Assembly: GCA_963681505.1 (NCBI GenBank)
Contig: OY811993.1
Location: 393,562 to 457,561 of the forward strand
Direction: 5' to 3'
From: Eunapius fragilis
Taxonomy: Eukaryota; Porifera; Demospongiae; Spongillida; Spongillidae
DNA length: 64,000 bases
Below, one piece after another: positions 58,036 to 64,000 of this stretch; position 1 is the first letter of the stretch, and every line of letters begins with the position of its first letter. Made by a program: the position numbers and the translations under genes. A model generated the notes under the pieces. The model saw only the letters and a program-made list of their open reading frames with translations. It did not search any database and was not told where the DNA came from.

Positions 58036-58085
58036 TACCATGCCTTCTGGAAATAAATATAGCAATAGTTTTACTTGCACTTACG

Positions 58086-58334
58086 GCCATTGGCTCATGT
58101 GACAAAGCCAAAAGCATCCATCGCAGAGCTGAGCAAGTGAACCTGCAAACAAACACAATAGTTGTTTCACAGTGTGGGGATCAAACTGAACCAAAACAAG
58201 AGCATACCTTGTGCATGATATGATAGTCCTTTTGTAAAGAGCATCGTTGTCACCTTTGGTAGTGAATTCCAAGGTATTGGCAGAACAGAGGAAATTCACA
58301 TTAATGAATGGCACATGTGGAATGGCTATCACTG
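58086..58334 (-). CDS. Possible two exons of an unknown gene
   Basis: Candidate exon 58208-58334 follows CGCTTAG and encodes VIAIPHVPFINVNFLC... ending IISCT(R) before GTATGC. A second candidate, 58086-58143, follows TTTGCAG and encodes FTCSALRWMLLALSHEPMA before GTAAGTG. Phases agree (AG+G). No start or further exons can be placed, and a retrotransposon fragment lies directly downstream. I do not recognise the protein. Confidence 0.3.
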
Positions 58335-58599
58335 GTGTGGCCTAAGCGAGCAGGGTGCGAATCAATAACGCCAAGTTGAACTCGTTAAAACGTACATACA
58401 GTGTATCAGAAACCATGGTAAGTTGAAAGCATCATCAAAGGACATTACGCAACTGTATCACACGTCGGTCTAGAAACGAAAATACCGTAAAAAAATAACG
58501 CATGAATCGATATTGATAATGTACGTTACTGAGAAGCAACTTACTCCGACGCCCATAACTCACGTCTAAATTCGCGAAGTAACGTATTGACATCAGAGA

Positions 58600-58824
58600 A
58601 TGAAAGATCAATCTCAGCTTACTGTAGTTTATCGATATGATCCAGAATCATCCGCGCGTTTCTTCAAAAACACGAAGTGTTTACACCCCGTCCGGCGAGG
58701 ATTCATCCGTAGTGATCCATATAGCGAAGCTCCCAAATGTTTTTGTAATGAAAGAACTGCGCCATTCATTTATATTATCAACTGCTTGCCCTACACATAT
58801 CCTGTTATTTTGAGAGATCTGTAG
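58600..58824 (+). other. Open frame of 74 codons, unknown
   Basis: ATG-started frame with no family resemblance; it diverges from the possible minus-strand exons at 58086-58334. Could be chance. Confidence 0.2.
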
Positions 58825-59149
58825 ACCACGCACATACAAGAACAGTTTTTTTCAAGGGTCGGCGTTGCTATGGAACGATTGAGCTTTGTTGTTCAATTTT
58901 ACGCTGGGCACGAGCTAATGTCCACGTTTCAATGGAATCATAACAGCCGTGCTACGGCCGCGGTCGGCGTCGTGCACGGTTAAAAGGCGCATCCTTTCTT
59001 GACTGGACTGGAGGGTACAACTGCGCGCAGTCTTGCTATTGCATTAACATATTCCGCCAATCCAAAAGGCTGGCATACAATTTACAAAAGCAAATACTGC
59101 AGAAATGTACCTGCACATATACATGGCAGTAGCGGATCTAGAGGGAGAG

Positions 59150-60440
59150 GTTGGGCCCTGTCATCTCGTCCTCCATATAGGTGTGTCCTGGTCATCACGT
59201 CCTCCCTCTAGGTGTGACCTGGCAATAGCGGATCCAGAGGGGGGGGGGGGGGGGGGGGGGGCTGAAACAATATTCACAATTAATTTTCCCCATATAAGGC
59301 ATTGTCAGTACCATATATGGTGAAAATGAATTGTGAATATGATTTTAGCCCCCCCTCTGGATCCGCTACTGCCTGGTCATCACATCCTCCCTCTAGGTGT
59401 ACCCTGGTCATCTCTAGGTGTGCCCTGATCATCACGTCCTCCCTCTAGGTGTACCCTGGTCATCTCTAGATGTGCCCTGATCATCACGTCCTCCCTCTAA
59501 GTGTGCCCTGGTCATCTCTAGGTGTGCCCTGGTCATCACGTCCTCCCTCTAGGTGTGCCCTAGTCATCTCTAGGTGTGCCCTGGTCATCATGTCCTCCCT
59601 CTAGGTGTGCCCTGGTCATCTCTAGGTGTGCCCTGGTCATCATGTCCTCCCTCTAGGTGTGCCCTGGTCATCATGTCCTCCCTCTAGGTGTGCCCTGGTC
59701 ATCATGTCCTCCCTCTAGGTGTGCCCTGGTCATCTCTAGGTGTGCCCTGGTCATCATGTCCTCCCTCTAGGTGTGCCCTGGTCATCTCTAGGTGTGCCCT
59801 GGTCATCATGTCCTCCCTCTAGGTGTGCCCTGGTCATCTCTAGGTGTGCCCTGGTCATCACGTCCTCCCTCTAGGTGTGCCCTGGTCATCATGTCGTCCC
59901 TCTAAGTGTGCCCTGGTCATCTCTAGGTGTGCCCTGGTCATCATGTCCTCCCTCTAGGTGTGCTCTGGTCATCTCTAGGTGTGCCCTGGTTATCACGTCC
60001 TCCCTCTAGGTGTGCCCTGGTCATCTCTAGGTGTGCCCTGGTCATCATGTCCTCCCTCTAGGTGTGCCCTGGTCATCACGTCTTCCCTCTAGATGTGCCC
60101 TGGTCATCACGTCCTCCCTCTAGGTGTGCCCTGGTCATCATGTCCTCCCTCTAGGTGTGCCCTGGTCATCACGTCCTCCCTCTAGGTGTGCCCTGGTCAT
60201 CATGTCCTCCCTCCAGGTGTGCCCTGGTCATCATGTCCTCCCTCTAGGTGTGCCCTGGTCATCATGTCTTCCCTCTAGGTGTGCCCTGGTCATCACGTCC
60301 TCCTCTAGGTGTGCCCTGGTCATCTCTAGGTGTGCCCTGATCATCACGTCCTCCCTCTAAGTGTGCCCTGGTCATCACGTCCTCCCTCTAAGTGTGCCCT
60401 GGTCATCTCTAGGTGTGCCCTGGTCACATGTCCTCCCTCT
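59150..60440. repeat. Compound 31-/21-bp minisatellite, about 1.3 kb
   Basis: Long units (CTCTAGGTGTGCCCTGGTCA plus TCATGTCCTCC) alternate irregularly with short units lacking the last part. Near its start the array is interrupted by the palindromic element at 59219-59370. Confidence 0.95.
59219..59370. mobile_element. Palindromic G-tract element inserted in the minisatellite
   Basis: GGCAATAGCGGATCCAGAGGG plus a G run at the left; CCCCCCTCTGGATCCGCTAC plus TGCC at the right. The inner parts (CAATATTCACAATTAATTTT and its near-inverse) also pair, so almost the whole 150 bp forms one hairpin. The minisatellite resumes directly after it. Confidence 0.85.
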
Positions 60441-60949
60441 ATGGTCATAATGTCCCTGGTTCCCAGGAGAAATGTTCACTATGCAGGACATACAAACACA
60501 ATGTAGTATCTACGTGCTTCTCAAGATTCAGTCAATGTACATGTAGACCTTTCGCAATCTGAACACCAAAACCTTGTGTGGCTGGTACAGTGCTTCCTGA
60601 GTCCATTTCTACTAGCTTGACAGAGTCCACACCAGATGAAACTTCTATTGCAATGAGGATAAACAATAAAGATGTCACCATTGAGGACAATACAAGTAGC
60701 ATACACATTTCCATATCACAGATGATTAGAAAAGTCCAGAGCATATGAGACAGGCTAAGCAGACATTCCTGCAGGCATTCCAGTGTCCTCAAGAGAAAGT
60801 TTATATCAAACATCACTCTGTGATGATACAGAGGAGCCTGAACCAAAATAAAAGGAAGTATGGTGGACTTGCAGGGTACCACGCTCTGATGGAAACTCTT
60901 AGAGACAAAATTTACACCCAGCCAGTCTTCTCACAAAACACTTCAGATA

Positions 60950-61855
60950 TTGACCTTGTCACCATTCAATGCAGTGTTTCTTCGATGCATCCAAATACAT
61001 GGTCACAAAAAGTCGAAAGCTGAAGCAGGTGAAAGGAATAATAATTCCTGACCATGCATAAGGGTCAGCTCTAAAGCCTGAAGTAGCTGCATTTTATGAG
61101 TCTGACGAGGTGTTGAGATTATGCCCTGGTCGAAACGATTCGGTTAGTATTCGTGGGCCAAACAGGGAGAAGAAAAGGTAACACAGGAGACATGTTCTAG
61201 CTAACTTAAAAGAGGTTTACTCTGCTTTTGAGGCTTCACATCCCAATGCAAACATAAGATTTTCTTCCCTTCGTCCTGCTTGGTGGATTCAGGCTGGTCC
61301 ACCTGATACACAGGCTGCATGTACCCATGTAGGCTGGTCCACCTGGTACATCCTGCATGTACCCATGTAGGCTGGTCCACCTGGTACACAGGCTGCATGT
61401 ATGCATGCTCTACTGAAACATGTTTCAGACATTAACTAAAGAGCTTGATCTTATGTAGTTATGTCCTGGTAAAGAAGGAGTGGTCTGTTGGGTGGCTTAG
61501 AGGAGTTTGATTTCTCTGATGTAATCTGATACCAACAATGCACTCTCTTAACTCTGGCCAAAAGTGTTGGGAACTTTATAGCCCATATGTACTCCAAAGC
61601 TCAAAAGCAGTCCTTGTGTCTGAACAAACCTTAAAGACCCAGTTATGCCACCTGAATGTATAATTGTTGGAGATTTTTCTGATAATTTCTTTTTCATTGC
61701 ACAATATGCAGAGCTCTTGGGGATACCACCAGTCTCGTCCCCAGACCCTATTTTATATAGCTCTCAGGGATACCACTCAAGCCACCTTGCATCCATTCGT
61801 AGTTCATTTCCGGGATGAAAATGCACCCTCAGTGTTGAAAGCCATTGACTCACTG
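60950..61855 (+). pseudogene. Degenerate transposase-like protein remnant
   Basis: Joined over frames, the plus strand reads ASKYMVTKSRKLKQVKGI, ALKPEVAAFYESDEVLRLC with PGRNDSVS, HVLANLKEVYSAFEASHPN (after an in-frame TAA), FSSLRPAWW, later IIVGDFSDNFFFIAQYAE and TQATLHPFVVHFRDEN. I recall this order (Y/F-SDevsR-PGkkD, NLkElyxxFk, DFsENyxF, QATlHPFV) from repetitive, transposase-like proteins in cnidarians and other invertebrates; the DFSDN aspartate may be part of a DDE triad. Stops, frameshifts and inserted tandem repeats (61300-61400) make it a relic. Confidence 0.6.
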
Positions 61856-62130
61856 GAAGTCATGGTGTTGGTGCAGTCAGCCAGCTGGTCATGGTGTTGG
61901 TGCAGTCAGCCAGCTGGTCATGGTGTTGGTGCAGTCAGCCAGCTGGTCATGGTGTTGGTGCAGTCAGCCAGCTGGTCATGGTGTTGGTGCTTAGCACATT
62001 ATAGTGAACTTGTGGCACTGAATGTAATCTCCCTCCCTCCCTCCCCCTCCCCACTCCCTCTCCCTCCCTCCCCCTCCCCTCTCCCTCCACCTCCCCTCTC
62101 CCTCCCTTCCCCTCTCCCTCTCCCCCTTCA
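61856..62130. repeat. 29-bp repeat followed by a pyrimidine tract
   Basis: Nearly five copies of CATGGTGTTGGTGCAGTCAG plus CCAGCTGGT (61856-61990), then an impure CTCCC tract (62030-62130) 60 bp beyond the end of gene C. Confidence 0.9.
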
Positions 62131-62185
62131 CTCATTCCTTATGGAGTTCACACTGTTACATGTTTCATTTCAAATTATGCAACAT

Positions 62186-64000
62186 TCAAACATCTTGCAG
62201 TGGTAACCTGTTTACCACCAGTGGTGGCCATGACACTTCAATTTCTGCCAACACATGCTTGTAGCGGTTGCTAGGAGATCGTTTGCACCGCACAACTCGT
62301 AGTACAGCATGAAGCCATCTCGTGTGAAAGAAGTAGCTCTGTAAAGATGAAAACAAAGACAAGGGGTTAAAGGACAAAGGGTTAAAGGACAAGGGGTTGT
62401 GATATATGGCCTGCCAGGTATGTAGGTAATCACAAATATGTACAAACAATTTAATCGAGATCTAATTCATTTAATACGAACAACCTTTCAGCGCCCCTGC
62501 CATATACCTCCATATACCTCCATATACCTCCATATACCTCCATATATCTCCATATACCTCCATATACCTCCATATACCTCCATATACCTCCATATACCTC
62601 CATATACCTCCATATACCTCCCTATACCTCCATATACCTCCATATACCTCCATATACCTCCATATACCTCCATATACCTCCATATACCTCCATATATCTC
62701 CATATACCTCCATATACCTCCATATACCTCCATATACCTCCCTATACCTCCATATACCTCCATATACCTCCCTATACCTCCATATACCTCCATATACCTC
62801 CATATCATATACCTCCCTATACCTCCATATACCTCCCTATGCCTCCATATACCTCCCTATACCTCCATATACCTCCATATACCTCCATATACCTCCATAC
62901 CCACCCTCATATGCCCACCCTCATATGCCGCGCCCCCATATGCCCCGCCCTCATGTGCCCCGCCCTCATACATACCTCCAGCATGTAAGTTACTGCAAAA
63001 TACACAGCTGCCAATTCCACCAATCCAATTCTAAACAACAAGTACGGGTGAGGCTTTAATTGGAGCCTCGCCCATAGCCAGGCCCACCAGCTGGCTGGGG
63101 CCAGAGTCAAGTAGGCATTAAATGGAAACAAGGCTCCTACACATAACATGAATAAGACTGTGTGAGTGGCAAAGGGGAAAGAGATAAAGAAATATATCAA
63201 GGTAAAAATGAACCAATCTTATCAAGTGCTTACCATTGGTATAGAGAGGTTTTCGATATGGAGGGCCAACAGATAAGGTCACAGCCAACGACACATACTG
63301 GAAAATTGAGGCTTGAAAGACTGCTGTGTTCTCACTGCATAGTATGTTCTCACTGTCTGGGTCTACCACCAGAGGTTTGTACCTGTATACGCAAAGGCAG
63401 AGATGTGTCCATTACTGTGTAGCAATGTGTATGAGGTGGATATGTTGGGAGGTGTGTAGGAGAATTTAGAGAGACTTGTGTAAGGGTGGGTGCTAGGAAG
63501 GAAGGGTGGATGTAGAGAGACCTGTGTGTAAGGGTGGGTGCTAGGAAGGAAGGGTGGATGTAAGAGGATGCATACAGGAGTCATGCATTGAAGTAGACTG
63601 CAAAACTCTAATAATATATCAGCAAACGTCATAGAATGTTGAATATGACCTCCCTAGGCATGATGCTATGGTGACCTAGGCATGGAAATGTCTAGGTCAC
63701 CATAGCATTAACTGTGCCTACTAAAAATGAGCCACACCCACCATATCACACCCACCACAGTCTGCTTCTGAGATAGAGCAGTGCCCCACACTGGGAGATG
63801 AAGATGAGGGTAGCGTGGACCAAGACACTGAAGAACACATCCACACCAGCCAGAGTACCAGGGGGTCTCCTCTTGTCCAGGTGAGGGTATGGGCCTGTAA
63901 GTCCCACTGCAAAAGTAGCTATCTGATCACATGGCTGGTCACATGACATGCAATACATAGTCACATGATTAAATAGCACTTACTGACAAAGACACATGAG
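62186..64000 (-). CDS. ATP13A: Gene C: P5B-type ATPase (ATP13A family), C-terminal exons, cut by the window edge
   Basis: Exons in transcript order: 63984-64000 (3' end of the exon equivalent to exon 21 of gene B), 63756-63906, 63234-63382, 62976-63157, and the last, 62186-62338, ending in TGA. All borders are GT-AG, with the same phases as in gene B. Two exons have identical lengths to gene B (151 and 182 nt) and the third is 149 against 146 nt. The protein includes [51 protein letters not shown] and a final membrane pair (YLLFRIGLVELAAVYF). These are the last transmembrane segments of the pump. The C-terminal tail is shorter than that of gene B (it ends PLQDV). The catalytic half lies outside the window, so activity cannot be judged. 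Confidence 0.92.
62497..62895. repeat. 10-bp minisatellite CATATACCTC, about 40 copies, in the last intron of gene C
   Basis: On the transcribed strand the unit is GAGGTATATG, which matches a 5' splice site (G|GTATATG). The true donor at 62975 reads GGAG|GTATGTATG. Confidence 0.96.
63425..63570. repeat. About 56-bp direct repeat, two copies
   Basis: GGGTGGGTGCTAGGAAGGAA and flanks are repeated; in an intron of gene C. Confidence 0.85.
63663..63708. repeat. Perfect 17-bp hairpin in an intron of gene C
   Basis: ATGCTATGGTGACCTAG and its exact inverse around a 12-base loop. Confidence 0.9.

Overview
The window looks like metazoan nuclear DNA, most likely from a sponge. The genes have many short introns with GT-AG borders. 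There are several families of non-LTR retrotransposons, hAT-like and foldback elements, and a very heavy load of micro- and minisatellites. One large gene encodes a beta-helix protein with a multi-pass membrane tail, a type I associate mainly with sponge gene models. The phylum is an inference; nothing here proves it. All exon borders were worked out by hand from frame, splice signals and comparison between paralogues. The summed exon lengths of the two complete genes (3639 and 3705 nt) are both divisible by three.

Layout. The backbone is a cluster of P5B-type transport ATPases (ATP13A family), all on the minus strand. Gene A has its first six exons at 215-2475 and continues past the left edge. 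A truncated, near-identical duplicate of the 3' part of gene B lies at 3974-6110. Gene B is complete, with 25 exons at 21651-38262. Gene C contributes its last five exons at 62186-64000 and continues past the right edge. Gene B has every hallmark of an active P-type pump. The duplicate has lost the exon carrying the GDGAND motif and its C-terminus runs into a minisatellite, so it is a pseudogene. Between genes B and C lies gene D (43004-54594, 21 exons, minus strand), encoding a secreted or membrane beta-helix protein. On the plus strand an intronless, G+C-richer gene (7707-9431) encodes a secreted glycoside-hydrolase-like protein and is a candidate for acquisition from bacteria.

The rest is mobile or repetitive DNA. 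9.4-19 kb holds broken non-LTR retrotransposons, a hAT-like element with a nested retrotransposon 3' end, a degenerate transposase-like remnant, and a perfect 133-bp inverted repeat. 38.6-42.7 kb holds a broken Ty3/Gypsy integrase fragment and tandem repeats. 44-56 kb holds foldback elements in the introns of gene D, plus a hAT-type element with an exact 8-bp target duplication. 57-62 kb holds another retrotransposon fragment, a palindromic G-tract element, a 1.3-kb minisatellite and a transposase-like pseudogene.

The most unusual pattern is that many ATP13A introns carry their own minisatellite, several of them starting at or just after the 5' splice site. In gene A the repeat unit contains the end of the exon and its splice donor. 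In gene C the repeat is itself a donor-like 10-mer. In gene B a 24-bp array is open in frame with the preceding exon, so retention of that intron would add about 580 low-complexity residues.
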